From the NCBI RefSeq assembly GCF_000813725.1, contig NZ_JWLD01000085.1:1-47435 (forward strand): DNA of 47,435 nt, given 5' to 3'. Numbering within the stretch: position 1 is the first letter of the stretch; each line of letters starts with the position of its first letter. A program made the translations under genes and the position numbers. The notes under the pieces were generated by a model. That model saw only the letters and a program-made list of their open reading frames with translations. It was not told where the DNA came from and did not search any database. Below are positions 1 through 8,802 of this stretch, piece by piece. This DNA is from Leisingera sp. ANG-Vp. Its GTDB lineage: Bacteria > Pseudomonadota > Alphaproteobacteria > Rhodobacterales > Rhodobacteraceae.

Positions 1-244
1 AGCCCCCGGTCATCGGCGGGAAAAAGGCCACTTCCCGCACCCCTTCCAGGGAGGCGTCGAAATCGGCAAGATCCTGGTCCAGCGCCACCCGCAGCGCCGT
101 CAGATCGGCAAAGGCCGCGGCATAGCGCTCTTCACGTGCCCGCAGTTCCTCGATCAGATCATTCACTGTTGCGGCTGAGGTCTCAACCCGCTCACGCGGC
201 AGGCCGATGCGCTCGCGCACCCAGGCAAAATAGAGAATATCCAT
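1..244 (-). CDS. moaD: MoaD, molybdopterin synthase small subunit (stop codon just outside window)
   Basis: MoaD is the sulfur carrier of molybdopterin synthase; its C-terminal Gly-Gly is thiocarboxylated and donates sulfur to precursor Z, together with MoaE, in the cytoplasm. The 81 codons visible here begin MDILYFAWVRERIG and end PPMTGG, which is the expected ubiquitin-like fold length and diglycine tail, so the stop should be the next codon beyond the edge. The ATG shares one base with the pgsA stop codon (TGATG), indicating translational coupling; moaE would be expected next downstream. Identification is by length, tail and neighbourhood. Confidence 0.9.
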   Translation of the reverse strand, partial: MDILYFAWVRERIGLPRERVETSAATVNDLIEELRAREERYAAAFADLTALRVALDQDLADFDASLEGVREVAFFPPMTGG

Positions 245-915
245 CAGTGCGCCTCCTTCAGATGCGGCATCGCCTTGCGCATATAGTCGATACCAGTGAT
301 CACGGTCAGCGCAGCTGCAATCCACAGCAGGATGAGCCCAAGAAGCCCGGACCAGCTGATAGCAGCAACTTTCCACCTCAGGCCTACTTCATCGCTTACC
401 AACCCTTCTAGAATTTGCTGGCGCAGAAGCTCATCCATGCCCAATGAGGACATCACTGCGTGGTGCTCGAAAATCCCCTGCGAGAACAGCGTGGCAATGG
501 CGATCATCTGGGCCGTGGTTTTCCACTTGGCAAGCTTGGTCACCTTCAGCGTGCCGGCGGTATCGCCAAGATATTCGCGCAGGCCCGAGACAAAGACTTC
601 GCGGAACAGGATCACCGTGGCGGGCAGCACCAGCCAGGGGGTCCAGTGCTCAGCCGCATAGCCGACCAGGATCATCAGCGCGATCACCACCATCGCCTTG
701 TCGGCAATCGGGTCCAGCATCGCGCCCATCTTGGTCTCCTGCCCCCAGGCCCGCGCCAGGTAGCCGTCGAACCAGTCGGTGACTGCGGCGCTGATGAACA
801 AGAGCAGCGCAAACCAGTCCGCATAGGGCCGCGAGAAGTAGAGGAACATCACCGCGAGGCCGGGCGCAGCCACCAGCCGCAGCAGGGTGAGGATATTTGG
901 CAGGGTCCATTTCAT
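244..915 (-). CDS. pgsA: CDP-diacylglycerol--glycerol-3-phosphate 3-phosphatidyltransferase
   Basis: This 223-residue membrane enzyme makes phosphatidylglycerol phosphate from CDP-diacylglycerol and glycerol 3-phosphate, the committed step to phosphatidylglycerol and cardiolipin. The CDP-alcohol phosphotransferase signature DX2DGX2ARX8GX3DX3D is complete (D47, D50-G51, A54-R55, G64, D68, D72). Hydrophobic segments occur near residues 8-27, 33-47, 86-105 and 185-210. It lies in a leftward run with uvrC and the DUF922 gene upstream and moaD coupled downstream. Length is slightly above the family norm because of an extra loop around residues 140-180. Confidence 0.95.
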   Translation of the reverse strand: MKWTLPNILTLLRLVAAPGLAVMFLYFSRPYADWFALLLFISAAVTDWFDGYLARAWGQETKMGAMLDPIADKAMVVIALMILVGYAAEHWTPWLVLPATVILFREVFVSGLREYLGDTAGTLKVTKLAKWKTTAQMIAIATLFSQGIFEHHAVMSSLGMDELLRQQILEGLVSDEVGLRWKVAAISWSGLLGLILLWIAAALTVITGIDYMRKAMPHLKEAH

Positions 916-1053
916 GCGGGCACATTATCCGGCTGTTTCGAAAGTGGAAAGCGGCCCCGCGCAAATTTCAGCCCTCTGCTGCCGGGCGCGTGAAAATACC
1001 GCAAACCCGGATCGCGCCTTCGTGATCCGCCCCGCCGCTCAGAAAGCCGGTCT

Positions 1054-1665
1054 TCAGGCGATGGAGGTGTCCAGCAGCGCCCCGTACCTTTCGCCGTGAT
1101 GGCTGGAATGGTCGAATTTCCGGTGCACCTCGTTCAGCCGGTCCCGGTCCAGGAAAATATGGTTGTGGATCACCCGAACCAGGTCTTCCTTGGCCAGCTT
1201 CAAGGCCTCCGCTTCGGTATCCGCCAGCCCCTTGCCCTTCAGCTTGTTCAGCTCCTTGGCAATCTTCTCGCATTCCTTTTTGGCCTTATCCACATGCTGC
1301 GCCTCATGGGCCAGGCAGCAGGCATAAAAGCGGTACCACTCGATCAATGCCCGGGGCGACAGCCCGCTGACAGAGCGTTTCGGGCAGCGGACGGATGGAT
1401 GCAGAACCAGCTTCAGCGCCGAGACCTTGGCGGTCATCTCGAACCAGCCGGTCTTCTTGTCGATCCTGGGTTTGCCGTCTGCCGCGTATTTCCCTTTGGC
1501 AGTCAGGCATTCCAATTCGGTGGTGGTCAGAAAGGCGACTTTCTTGTTGTCATTGGGGTCTTTCGGCCCCTTGCTTTTGATGCTCTTGGCGATGTCGGGC
1601 AGCGTCTTTCCCGACACGGAATAGGTGTCGTAGACAACGGTCTTTACGGTCAGGGATACGGGCAT
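1054..1665 (-). CDS. DUF922-like putative zinc-dependent protease
   Basis: The 203-residue product resembles DUF922 proteins, predicted zinc peptidases. An HExxH metal motif is present (H120-E121-A-Q-H124), preceded by two cysteines (C116, C117), followed by a Lys/Glu-rich helix and a C-terminal His-rich stretch (HNHIF, HSSHHGE). An ATG at 1665 is chosen because GGAGG lies about 6 bases upstream; an open frame extends 14 codons further without an RBS. No signal peptide is visible from this start, whereas many DUF922 members are secreted. It sits between uvrC and pgsA in the same direction. Substrate is unknown and proteolytic activity is inferred only from the motif. Confidence 0.7.
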   Translation of the reverse strand: MPVSLTVKTVVYDTYSVSGKTLPDIAKSIKSKGPKDPNDNKKVAFLTTTELECLTAKGKYAADGKPRIDKKTGWFEMTAKVSALKLVLHPSVRCPKRSVSGLSPRALIEWYRFYACCLAHEAQHVDKAKKECEKIAKELNKLKGKGLADTEAEALKLAKEDLVRVIHNHIFLDRDRLNEVHRKFDHSSHHGERYGALLDTSIA

Positions 1666-1735
1666 AATTCCTCCGGGCAGTAAATGGCTGCCCGCAAATC
1701 GTAGCACGATCGCCGCCTACCCCAAAATTTCCGGC

Positions 1736-3628
1736 CTATCCTTGCGCGTGGAAGTGGTCGTAAATCCGCTCGGCCAGGGCTTCCGAGATCCCCTCCACCG
1801 CCTTGAGGTCAGCGAGGTTGGCCCGGCTTACCGCCTTGGCGCTGCCGAAATGGGCCAGCAGCGCGCGCTTGCGCGAGGCGCCGACGCCGGGCACCTCATC
1901 CAGCGGTGTCGCGCTCAGCGCCTTGGCGCGTTTGGCGCGGTGGGTGCCGATGGCAAACCGGTGCGCCTCGTCCCGCATCCGCTGAATGAAGTAGAGCACC
2001 GGGTCATTGCGCTGCAGGGCAAAGACATTTGCACCGGGGCGGTAGAACTCTTCCTTGCCGTGGTCCCGGTCGACCCCCTTGGCCACGCCCACCATGGGAA
2101 TGTCCTGCACCCCGTGCTCTTCCATGATCTCTGCCACGGCGGAGACCTGCCCGGCCCCGCCGTCGATCAGCAGAAGGTCCGGCCACAGCCCCTTTTCCCG
2201 GTCCGGGTCCTCCTTCAGCAAGCGCGAGAAGCGGCGGTTCAGCACCTCTTTCATCATCCCGAAGTCATCGCCCGGCACCAGATCATCACCCTTGATGTTG
2301 AACTTGCGGTAGGCGTTTTTCATGAAACCGTCCGGCCCCATCACGATCATGCCCCCCACCGCATTGGTGCCTTGAATGTGGGAGTTGTCGTAGACCTCGA
2401 TCCGCTGCGGCGGGCCGTCCAGACTGAAGGCTTCAGCCAGCCCCCGCAACAGTTTCGTCTGGGTCGCGCTTTCGGCCATGCGGCGGGCCAGGCTTTCGCG
2501 GGCATTGCGCACGGCAAAGGCCACCAACTCGGTCTTCTCGCCGCGCTGGGGCACCAGCAGCTCCACCTTGCGATCAGCCTTTTCACTGAGTGCCTGTTCC
2601 ATCAGGTCAGCGTTTTCAATTGCGTCTGACAGGATCAGCTGCCGCGGCGGCTCCTTGTTGCTGTAAAACTGGCCCAGGAAGGCCTCCATGATCTCCGCCG
2701 GGCTCATATCGGCATCCACCCTAGGGTAGAAGTCCTGATTGCCCCAGTTCTGATTGGCGCGGATGAAGAAGACCTGCACGCAGGCCTGGCCGGACTCAAG
2801 ATGCAGGCCGACCACATCCGCTTCCGCCACGCCGCGGGGATTGATACCCTGGCTCGACTGCACCTGGGTCAGCGCCTTGATCCGGTCGCGCAGGGCGGCG
2901 GCGCGTTCAAACTCCATCTCCTCCGAGGCGGCCATCATCTGTTCCGCCAGCTCCTCCTGCACCTTGGTGGAACGGCCCGACAGAAAGCGTTCGGCGTCGC
3001 GCACGCTGGCGGCGTAATCCTCCTCGCTGATCAGTCCGGTGCAGGGCGCTGTGCAGCGTTTGATCTGATACTGCAGGCAGGGGCGCGTACGGGTCTCGAA
3101 CATCGAATCCGAGCAATTGCGCAGCAGGAACGCCTTTTGCAGCTGATTGAGCGTCCGGTTCACCGCGCCTGCACTTGCGAAAGGACCGAAGTAGCTGCCC
3201 TTCTGTTTGCGAGCGCCGCGGTGCTTCTTGATCTGCGGGAAGGCATGGTCCTTGGCGACCAGAATATTCGGGAAGCTTTTGTCATCGCGCAGCAGCACAT
3301 TGTACTTGGGCTTCAGCTGCTTGATCAGGTTCTGCTCCAAGAGCAGCGCCTCGGTTTCGGTCCGCGTGGTCAGGAACATCATCGAGGCAGTAAGCGCGAT
3401 CATCCGCTCGATCCGCGGGCTATTGCCCGGGCGGGTGTAATTCGACACCCGCGCCTTCAGATTGCGCGCCTTGCCGACATAAAGCACCCGGCTGTCCGCA
3501 TCCAGCATCCGGTAAACACCCGGCGAGCTGTCGAGCGTTTTCACATAGTCCTGGATCACGGCATACCCGGTACGGGGGGACGAATCCTGAGAGGTGTCGG
3601 AAGGCTGATCGTTCATGCGCCCAGACAT
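1736..3628 (-). CDS. uvrC: UvrABC excinuclease subunit C
   Basis: UvrC makes both incisions during nucleotide excision repair in the UvrB-DNA complex. From the chosen ATG the protein is 630 residues, normal for the family. Domains in order: GIY-YIG nuclease ([22 protein letters not shown], residues about 34-60), a Cys-rich segment ([13 protein letters not shown]), the UvrB-interacting UVR motif near residues 215-255, the RNase H-like C-terminal nuclease, and a terminal helix-hairpin-helix pair ([27 protein letters not shown]). The start at 3628 has GGGGA just upstream; a GTG at 3688 would add 20 unconserved-looking residues. Confidence 0.96.
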   Translation of the reverse strand: MSGRMNDQPSDTSQDSSPRTGYAVIQDYVKTLDSSPGVYRMLDADSRVLYVGKARNLKARVSNYTRPGNSPRIERMIALTASMMFLTTRTETEALLLEQNLIKQLKPKYNVLLRDDKSFPNILVAKDHAFPQIKKHRGARKQKGSYFGPFASAGAVNRTLNQLQKAFLLRNCSDSMFETRTRPCLQYQIKRCTAPCTGLISEEDYAASVRDAERFLSGRSTKVQEELAEQMMAASEEMEFERAAALRDRIKALTQVQSSQGINPRGVAEADVVGLHLESGQACVQVFFIRANQNWGNQDFYPRVDADMSPAEIMEAFLGQFYSNKEPPRQLILSDAIENADLMEQALSEKADRKVELLVPQRGEKTELVAFAVRNARESLARRMAESATQTKLLRGLAEAFSLDGPPQRIEVYDNSHIQGTNAVGGMIVMGPDGFMKNAYRKFNIKGDDLVPGDDFGMMKEVLNRRFSRLLKEDPDREKGLWPDLLLIDGGAGQVSAVAEIMEEHGVQDIPMVGVAKGVDRDHGKEEFYRPGANVFALQRNDPVLYFIQRMRDEAHRFAIGTHRAKRAKALSATPLDEVPGVGASRKRALLAHFGSAKAVSRANLADLKAVEGISEALAERIYDHFHAQG

Positions 3629-3704
3629 ATGATTCCCCGCCTTCGGCTGCAATGTTTGCCTGTCCGGATCAAGAGCGGGAAAATCCACGCAAACTGTGGA
3701 TAAC

Positions 3705-3927
3705 TACGGAGATATCTTTGGGCTATCCCGCCTTTTTCCTTATTTCATGGCCATTTTGGGCGAATGCCTAATTTTTAGGCAGTTTATTAAGGTGTTGCTT
3801 TCAAACAAAACTTTTCCATGGCCCTGTCAAGGTTTTGAAAACAAAGGCACTTTTGTAACGCTTCCGTGACGGCATGTGAACCGGTGCACAACTTGCCGGG
3901 TATGGGACGGTTTTGCACCGGTTTGCG
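3705..3927. other. AT-rich intergenic stretch upstream of uvrC with two perfect inverted repeats
   Basis: No gene is seen. The stretch is clearly more AT-rich than its surroundings and should hold the uvrC promoter; on the minus strand a TTGACA hexamer (complement at about 3824-3829) could be its -35 element, but I find no convincing -10. A 7-bp stem with 3-base loop (TGCCTAA/TTAGGCA) lies at 3765-3781, and a 10-bp repeat AACCGGTGCA/TGCACCGGTT at 3879-3888 and 3914-3923, next to the SDR stop codon. Confidence 0.5.
3879..3923. repeat. Perfect 10-bp inverted repeat 3' of the SDR gene
   Basis: AACCGGTGCA (3879-3888) and TGCACCGGTT (3914-3923) are exact inverted copies separated by 25 bases, beginning 5 bases past the SDR stop codon. 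It may be a stem-loop at the end of that transcript or a protein-binding dyad; there is no T-run, so it is not a classical intrinsic terminator. Confidence 0.6.
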
Positions 3928-4701
3928 TCACTCCAGCCCGTCGGTATCCGGGGTCTGCCAGCCCAGGTGCTGGCCGCCGTCGACACAGATCATCTGGCCG
4001 GTTACCGCCTTGGCATGCAGCAGGTAGCCAAGCGCTGCGGTGATGTCTTCCGTGTCCGCGCCGCGCTGCAGGATTGTCGCCTTGCGCTGGCGGGAAAACT
4101 GTTCCTCGCTTTGCCGCCGCCCCGGCAGGGTCGGCCCCGGGCCGATGGCATTGACCCGGATCTGCGGCGCCAGCGACTGGGCAGCGGTTTGCGTCAGCGT
4201 CCAGAGCGCGGACTTCGCCAGAGTATAGGTCATGAACTCGGGCGTCAGCTTGCGCACCCGCTGGTCGATCATATTGACGGCCAGCCCCCAGGCAGAGGGC
4301 TCACCGCCCTCCTCAGGCTGCGGTACATCCTGAGCGGCCATCGCCTGCAGCAGCAGGAAAGGCGCCCGCAGGTTGCTGTTCAGATGCCGGTCCCAGCTGT
4401 CCCGCGTCGCAGTCTCCAGCCGGTCATGCTCAAACACTGAGGCATTGTTGATCAGGCAGGTGATGGGCCCGCCCAGCGCCTTGGCCGCACGCGGCAGCAG
4501 TGCTTGGGACTGGGCCTCCTCCAGCAAGTCGGCCTGCAGCACTTCCGCCTGGCAGCCCAGCTTGCGGACTGCGCCGGCGGTCTCTTCCGCTCCGTCCGCA
4601 GAGGAGGCGAAATGCACCGCAACGCTGTAGCCCTGCTCCGCCAGCTCCAGTGCCATAGCACGGCCCAGCCGCCTGCCTGCTCCGGTAACCAGTGCCCGCA
4701 T
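3928..4701 (-). CDS. SDR oxidoreductase, pteridine-reductase-like
   Basis: A 257-residue classical short-chain dehydrogenase. The cofactor motif is TGAGRRLG (residues 6-13), the two-arginine variant typical of NADPH-preferring pteridine reductases and FolM-type dihydromonapterin reductases; NNAS follows at the end of beta-4, and the catalytic YTLAK (YxxxK) is intact. A C-terminal IRVNAIGPGPTL motif is also present. It is the last gene of a leftward set after the exchanger gene, with a 33-base gap. Reduction of dihydropterins is a reasonable inference from the RR motif; the substrate is not proven by sequence alone. Confidence 0.8.
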   Translation of the reverse strand: MRALVTGAGRRLGRAMALELAEQGYSVAVHFASSADGAEETAGAVRKLGCQAEVLQADLLEEAQSQALLPRAAKALGGPITCLINNASVFEHDRLETATRDSWDRHLNSNLRAPFLLLQAMAAQDVPQPEEGGEPSAWGLAVNMIDQRVRKLTPEFMTYTLAKSALWTLTQTAAQSLAPQIRVNAIGPGPTLPGRRQSEEQFSRQRKATILQRGADTEDITAALGYLLHAKAVTGQMICVDGGQHLGWQTPDTDGLE

Positions 4702-4734
4702 CTGAACCCTCCTGCAGCTATTGCAAGAGATGTG

Positions 4735-5691
4735 TTAGAACAGGACAGCCATATACGCCAGATAGAGCGCGCTGAGTATGACGCCCCAGATGCGGGTGAT
4801 ATCCTGCTTGAAGAAGACAAAGGGGATCAGCAGAAGCGAGGCCGCCAGCATCACCCACAGGTCGAACTCCAGAAATTCCGGATCGACGCTGATCGGACCG
4901 ACAAAGGTGGCGATGCCGATGATGGCCAGCAGGTTGAACATGTTGGAGCCGATCACATTGCCCAGCGCCACATCCGCCTGGCGGCGCAGCGCCGCCATCA
5001 CCGTAGTGGCAAGCTCAGGCAGCGAGGTGCCGACCGCGACCAGGGTCAGGCCGATCACGGTTTCGCTGATGCCGTACATGCGGGCAATGATGGTGGCGTT
5101 GTCGACCAGCAGATCCGCGCCCAGCGGCAGACCGATCAAGCCCAGAAGCAGATAGGTGCAGACCCGCCAGTAAGGCATGTCAGGGTCGGCTTCCTCAATC
5201 TCTTCCAGGTCGTCCTCGCAGGCGCAATCCTTGCCGTTGCGGCGGTGGACCCGCGCCTCGTAGAAGGCCACGCCCAGCACACCCGACAGCGCCGCCAGCA
5301 GGATCAGACCGGACAAGATGGTGAAGGTGCCGCAAAATGCGAGGCCGATGAACAGGAAAGAGGCGCCCAGCATGAACATATAGTTCTTGCGGGTGCTGCA
5401 TTCGCTGGTGTGAAGCGCCCTCATCAGGGCGGGGATACCGAGCACCAGCAGGATATTGGCAGTGTTGGAGCCGACCACATTGCCCAGCGCGATGCCGTCC
5501 GCCCCCTCATGCACGGCGCTGATGGCGATCAGCAGCTCCGGTGCCGAGGTGCCGAAGGCGACGATGGTCAGGCTGACGATCAGCGCAGGCACCCCCAGCC
5601 GCAGGCTGAGGTTCACAGCACCGCGGACCAGCGCGTCGCCTGCCAGCAGCAGGATCACCAGCCCCAGGGCCGAATACAGCCATGGCATCAT
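4735..5691 (-). CDS. Calcium/sodium antiporter (CaCA superfamily, YrbG-like)
   Basis: A 318-residue inner-membrane exchanger built from two inverted alpha-repeats: GTSAPEL (47-53) with GNVVGSN (70-76), and GTSLPEL (221-227) with GNVIGSN near 243-249. About ten hydrophobic segments are visible. The central cytoplasmic loop is unusually acidic with two nearby cysteines (CACEDDLEEIEEADPD, around 157-172), which could be a cation-sensing patch (inference). Two adjacent ATG codons start the gene; the first forms an ATGA overlap with the stop of the preceding small gene, indicating translational coupling. Confidence 0.92.
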   Translation of the reverse strand: MMPWLYSALGLVILLLAGDALVRGAVNLSLRLGVPALIVSLTIVAFGTSAPELLIAISAVHEGADGIALGNVVGSNTANILLVLGIPALMRALHTSECSTRKNYMFMLGASFLFIGLAFCGTFTILSGLILLAALSGVLGVAFYEARVHRRNGKDCACEDDLEEIEEADPDMPYWRVCTYLLLGLIGLPLGADLLVDNATIIARMYGISETVIGLTLVAVGTSLPELATTVMAALRRQADVALGNVIGSNMFNLLAIIGIATFVGPISVDPEFLEFDLWVMLAASLLLIPFVFFKQDITRIWGVILSALYLAYMAVLF

Positions 5692-5882
5692 TTGCCACGC
5701 CCTCCTTTTTGGCAGCCGCAGGGGCCCTTGCCGATCTTGAAGCGGCCGCAGGACGGGCAGCGCTTGGAATTGAGATGTTTCTGGCCGGGAAAGCGCAGCT
5801 TGCCGAACATCGCCAGCACCGCCATCACCACCAGGAAGATTGCAACGATCTTGAACAGCACGTCAGAGCCCGAAACGCGCAT
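5688..5882 (-). CDS. Small membrane protein with C-terminal zinc-ribbon-like motif
   Basis: A 64-residue protein starting MRVSGSDVLFKIVAIFLV: one transmembrane helix (about residues 8-27), then a basic linker and a Cys pattern CPSCGRFKIGKGPCGC ending in QKGGRGK. The CxxC...CxC arrangement suggests a metal-binding knuckle facing the cytoplasm. It overlaps the S49 peptidase gene by 20 bases at its start and the exchanger start by the ATGA motif, so it is tightly embedded in the operon and is very likely translated. Function unknown; it could anchor or modulate either neighbour, but that is speculation. Confidence 0.75.
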   Translation of the reverse strand: MRVSGSDVLFKIVAIFLVVMAVLAMFGKLRFPGQKHLNSKRCPSCGRFKIGKGPCGCQKGGRGK

Positions 5883-6660
5883 ACTCCGCGCGCTCCTCAA
5901 TTCCGGCCAGGGCATCCTGGGCAATGCGCATGCCAAAGCGGCTGAGCAGCGGCTTCTTGAGGCCGTAGCGGCGGAAGCGGACCTTCTCGCCGAAAAGCTC
6001 CTGCATTTTGGGCTTCAGGTGGCCAATGCCGTCGATCAGCCCCAGCTCCACCGCCCGGCGCGCCAGCCAGATCTCACCGGTGAACAGGTTCTCGTCCGAT
6101 TTCAGCTTGGGGCCGCGGCGTTCGGTAACATGGTCGATGAAATTGGCGTGGATGTCGTTCAGGATCACCTTGAGGCGCTGCACATCCTCGGGGTTTTCCG
6201 GGCGGAACGGGTCCAGCATCGATTTGCTCTCCCCCGCGGTATAGACCCGGCGCTCGACGCCCTGGCGGGCCAGCAGCACATGGGCGCCGAAACCGGCCGA
6301 GATCACCCCGACCGAGCCCAGCACCGAGCTGGCATCGGCCCAGATTTCATCCGCGGCGGCCGCCAGCCAGTAGCCGCCCGAAGCGGCCACATCTTCGACG
6401 AAGGCGTAGACGGGGATGTTCAGCTCTTCCGCCAGGCGGCGGATACGGGCGCCGATCAGCGAGCTTTGCACCGGTGAGCCGCCGGGCGAATTGATCTCCA
6501 GCGCCACCGCGGCGGGTTTGCCCTTGCGAAAGGCGCGCTCCAGCACCGGCGTCAGGGCGGCATCGCTCATCGAGCCGCGGCCCGGCATGCCAATGGCGCC
6601 GTTGAGGCGGACCACCGCCACCAGCGGCTGTCTTTTCAGGAAAGGCAGGCGAAATCTCAT
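5863..6660 (-). CDS. S49-family peptidase (SppA/SohB-like)
   Basis: A 265-residue serine peptidase of the ClpP/crotonase-like S49 family, which cleaves residual signal peptides or membrane proteins. The short-form core is complete: INSPGGSPVQS, then the nucleophile region EDVAASGGYWLAAAADEI (Ser of ASGGYW), and the general-base lysine in AGESKSMLDPF. Only a weak N-terminal hydrophobic stretch is present, so it may be cytoplasmic or peripherally bound. The ATG at 6660 is chosen because residues match family starts from there; an open frame continues 42 codons upstream with non-conserved sequence. First gene of the leftward overlapping set. Confidence 0.88.
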   Translation of the reverse strand: MRFRLPFLKRQPLVAVVRLNGAIGMPGRGSMSDAALTPVLERAFRKGKPAAVALEINSPGGSPVQSSLIGARIRRLAEELNIPVYAFVEDVAASGGYWLAAAADEIWADASSVLGSVGVISAGFGAHVLLARQGVERRVYTAGESKSMLDPFRPENPEDVQRLKVILNDIHANFIDHVTERRGPKLKSDENLFTGEIWLARRAVELGLIDGIGHLKPKMQELFGEKVRFRRYGLKKPLLSRFGMRIAQDALAGIEERAEYARFGL

Positions 6661-6983
6661 GGCGCCGATGTAGAGGGCCGCCCGCAGTGAAACAAGGTGC
6701 GCGCCCGGCGGAAATGCCGCGAAATGCAAAAACCGCACAGCCGCGGGCAAATTTGCAACGCCGGCACCCGCCGCAAGCCAAGCCACTCCCGCCCGTCAGG
6801 ACAGCAGCTTGCAGCTGCCGCCTTCCCGTTGGGCCCGGCGCCGCGCTCAGGCGCGGCGGGGCGCATCCCTGAAACTCTGTGCGCACCATCCGGCACGCGG
6901 AGCGTGCCAAGCCCAACCGGGAAGGACGCCCTGCGGGCGTCCGGAGCGGGCGGGAGCCCCCACCCTGCGCGTTGCGGCCCGTT
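6661..6983. other. Gene-free gap containing a palindromic element
   Basis: No coding sequence is supported. The first 125 bases are the presumed promoter region of the S49 peptidase gene; the remainder is dominated by the repeat element at 6786-6956. It lies between the end of the leftward ABC permease gene and the start of the leftward peptidase gene. Confidence 0.7.
6786..6956. repeat. Palindromic intergenic element, copy 1 (with terminal inverted repeats)
   Basis: The element is bounded by CTCCCGCCCG (6786-6795) and its exact inverse CGGGCGGGAG (6947-6956). Inside are GTTGGGC (6828-6834) and its inverse GCCCAAC (6911-6917), plus hairpins GGCACGC/GCGTGCC and GGACGCCC/GGGCGTCC (6924-6942). 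The same architecture recurs near 10.2, 23.7, 38.5 and 42.5 kb. It sits directly downstream of the ABC-2 permease gene, where it may serve as a transcription end or a mobile/REP-like unit. Confidence 0.75.
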
Positions 6984-7745
6984 TCAGGCCCGGATCCGCC
7001 AGCCGGTTTTGAAGATCCACCAGATCACGCCTATGCAGGCCAGGGTAAATCCGCCAATGGCGCAGAGGCTCAGCAGCACCGGCACGTCCGCCTGGCCGAA
7101 GAACGCCCAGCGGAAGCCCGACACCAGATAGACCACCGGGTTGAACAGGGTGACCGCCTGCCAGACCGGCGGCAGCATCGAAATGGAATAGAACGACCCG
7201 CCCAGGAACACCAACGGCGTCACCACCAGCAGGGGCACCAGCTGAAGCTGCTCGAAATTCCCCGCCCAGATCCCGATGATGAACCCCATCAGCGAAAAGC
7301 TGAGACAGGTCAAAACCAGAAACGCCACCATCGCAATCGGATGCTGGATCGACAGATCCACAAACAGCGAGGCCGTGGCCAGGATCACCACCCCGATGAA
7401 CAGCGACTTGGTGGCCGCGGCCCCCACAAATCCCGCAACCACCTCTAGGAAATTGATCGGCGCCGAGAGGATCTCGTAGATGTTGCCGATGAATTTCGGG
7501 AAATAGATGCCAAAGGACGCGTTTGAAATGCTCTGAGTGATCACCGACAGCATGATCAGCCCCGGCACGATGAAGGCGCCGTATTCAACCCCGTCGACCT
7601 CTTGGATCCGGCTGCCGATGGCGCTGCCGAAGACCACGAAATAAAGCGAGGTCGACAGTACCGGCGAGATGAAGCTTTGCATGAAGGTTCGCCAGAACCG
7701 CGCCATTTCCGCCCTGTAGATGGTGGCTACCGCTGTCCAGTTCAT
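6984..7745 (-). CDS. ABC-2 type transporter permease
   Basis: A 253-residue integral membrane protein with six predicted hydrophobic segments and the ABC-2 family pattern ([16 protein letters not shown] near the N-terminus; [30 protein letters not shown] in the C-terminal half, given here as the region around residues 190-220). It would form the channel of an exporter with the ATPase encoded immediately upstream; the two genes overlap by four bases (ATGA). The substrate cannot be told; relatives export drugs, polysaccharides or lipids. Confidence 0.9.
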   Translation of the reverse strand: MNWTAVATIYRAEMARFWRTFMQSFISPVLSTSLYFVVFGSAIGSRIQEVDGVEYGAFIVPGLIMLSVITQSISNASFGIYFPKFIGNIYEILSAPINFLEVVAGFVGAAATKSLFIGVVILATASLFVDLSIQHPIAMVAFLVLTCLSFSLMGFIIGIWAGNFEQLQLVPLLVVTPLVFLGGSFYSISMLPPVWQAVTLFNPVVYLVSGFRWAFFGQADVPVLLSLCAIGGFTLACIGVIWWIFKTGWRIRA

Positions 7746-8701
7746 GCCGCATCTCCCGAAACCGCGCCGTCGGAAGCCGCCCCCTGCGACACCAGGCCGA
7801 CAAAGATATCCTCCAGGCTGGATTCCCGCGTTTGCACGTCCGCCAGCACCAGCCCGGCCTGCGCCACATCATTCAGAAGCGTGGTGATCCCGGTCCGTTC
7901 GGCCCGGGTGTCATAGGTGTAAAGCAGGGCATCACCGCCGTTGACCAGCTGCAGATTGTGCTGCGACAGCGCTGCGGGGATTTCGGACACCGGCGCGGTC
8001 AGCTGCACCTCAAGCTGCTTCTGCCCCATCCGGGCCATCAGCTGCTCTTTCTTCTCGACCAGCAAAAGCTCGCCTCCCGTGATCACCCCGACCCGGTCGG
8101 CAATCGCCTCCGCCTCTTCGATGTAGTGGGTGGTGAGGATGATGGTGACGCCGCTGGCTTTCAGCTCTGCCACGATCTCCCACATGTCCTTGCGCAGCTC
8201 CACATCGACGCCCGCGGTAGGCTCATCCAGGAACAGGATGCGCGGATCATGCGCCAGCGCCTTGGCAATCAGCACCCGCCGCTTCATGCCGCCCGACAGC
8301 TCCATGATCTTGGCGTCCCGCTTGTCCCAAAGCGACAGCTTGCGCAGCACTTCCTCGATCCGCGCCGGGTCGGCCGGTTTGCCGAACAGCCCGCGGGAAA
8401 AGCTGACGGTGTCATGCACTTTGGCAAAGGGCTCCAGGGTGATCTCCTGCGGCACCAGACCGATCAGCGAGCGCGCCGCCCGGAATTCGGTGACGTTGTC
8501 GAACCCGCCAACACTGACGCTGCCGGACGAGGCCGTCGTGATGCCGCAAATGGTTGAAATCAGAGTGGTCTTTCCCGCGCCATTGGGCCCGAGCAAAGCC
8601 AGGATTTCGCCTTCTTCGATATCAAGCGAGACGCCTTTCAGCGCCTCGAAACCGCCGTCATAGATTTTCCGCAGGTCGCGGATGGACAGGATGGCCGCCA
8701 T
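7742..8701 (-). CDS. ABC transporter ATP-binding protein (ABC-2 exporter partner)
   Basis: A 319-residue ATPase: Walker [10 protein letters not shown] (38-46), Q-loop VPQE, signature LSGGMKRR (135-142), Walker B ILFLDEP (D159-E160) and H-loop [10 protein letters not shown]-terminal extension of about 95 residues is typical of the drug-exporter (DrrA/CcmA-like) subgroup. The start at 8701 has a strong GGAGG 4-8 bases upstream; an in-frame ATG five codons earlier overlaps that RBS and is unlikely. Coupled to the permease by an ATGA overlap. Confidence 0.93.
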   Translation of the reverse strand: MAAILSIRDLRKIYDGGFEALKGVSLDIEEGEILALLGPNGAGKTTLISTICGITTASSGSVSVGGFDNVTEFRAARSLIGLVPQEITLEPFAKVHDTVSFSRGLFGKPADPARIEEVLRKLSLWDKRDAKIMELSGGMKRRVLIAKALAHDPRILFLDEPTAGVDVELRKDMWEIVAELKASGVTIILTTHYIEEAEAIADRVGVITGGELLLVEKKEQLMARMGQKQLEVQLTAPVSEIPAALSQHNLQLVNGGDALLYTYDTRAERTGITTLLNDVAQAGLVLADVQTRESSLEDIFVGLVSQGAASDGAVSGDAA

Positions 8702-8802
8702 GGTGCCTCCGGGCAATTCTCAATTCCCGGCCAACCTAGCGGCGGTTTGCCGCATCTGCCAGCCCCTGCCGTGCAGACGCGCCTGTGCACCAGCGCAGGG
8801 CC

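Noticed and set aside
4504-6477. A 657-codon plus-strand open frame
   Set aside because: It is antisense to the SDR, exchanger and peptidase genes, which have clear motifs and coupled starts. Long antisense frames are expected at this GC content, and the translation is His/Gln/Arg-rich with no recognisable domain.
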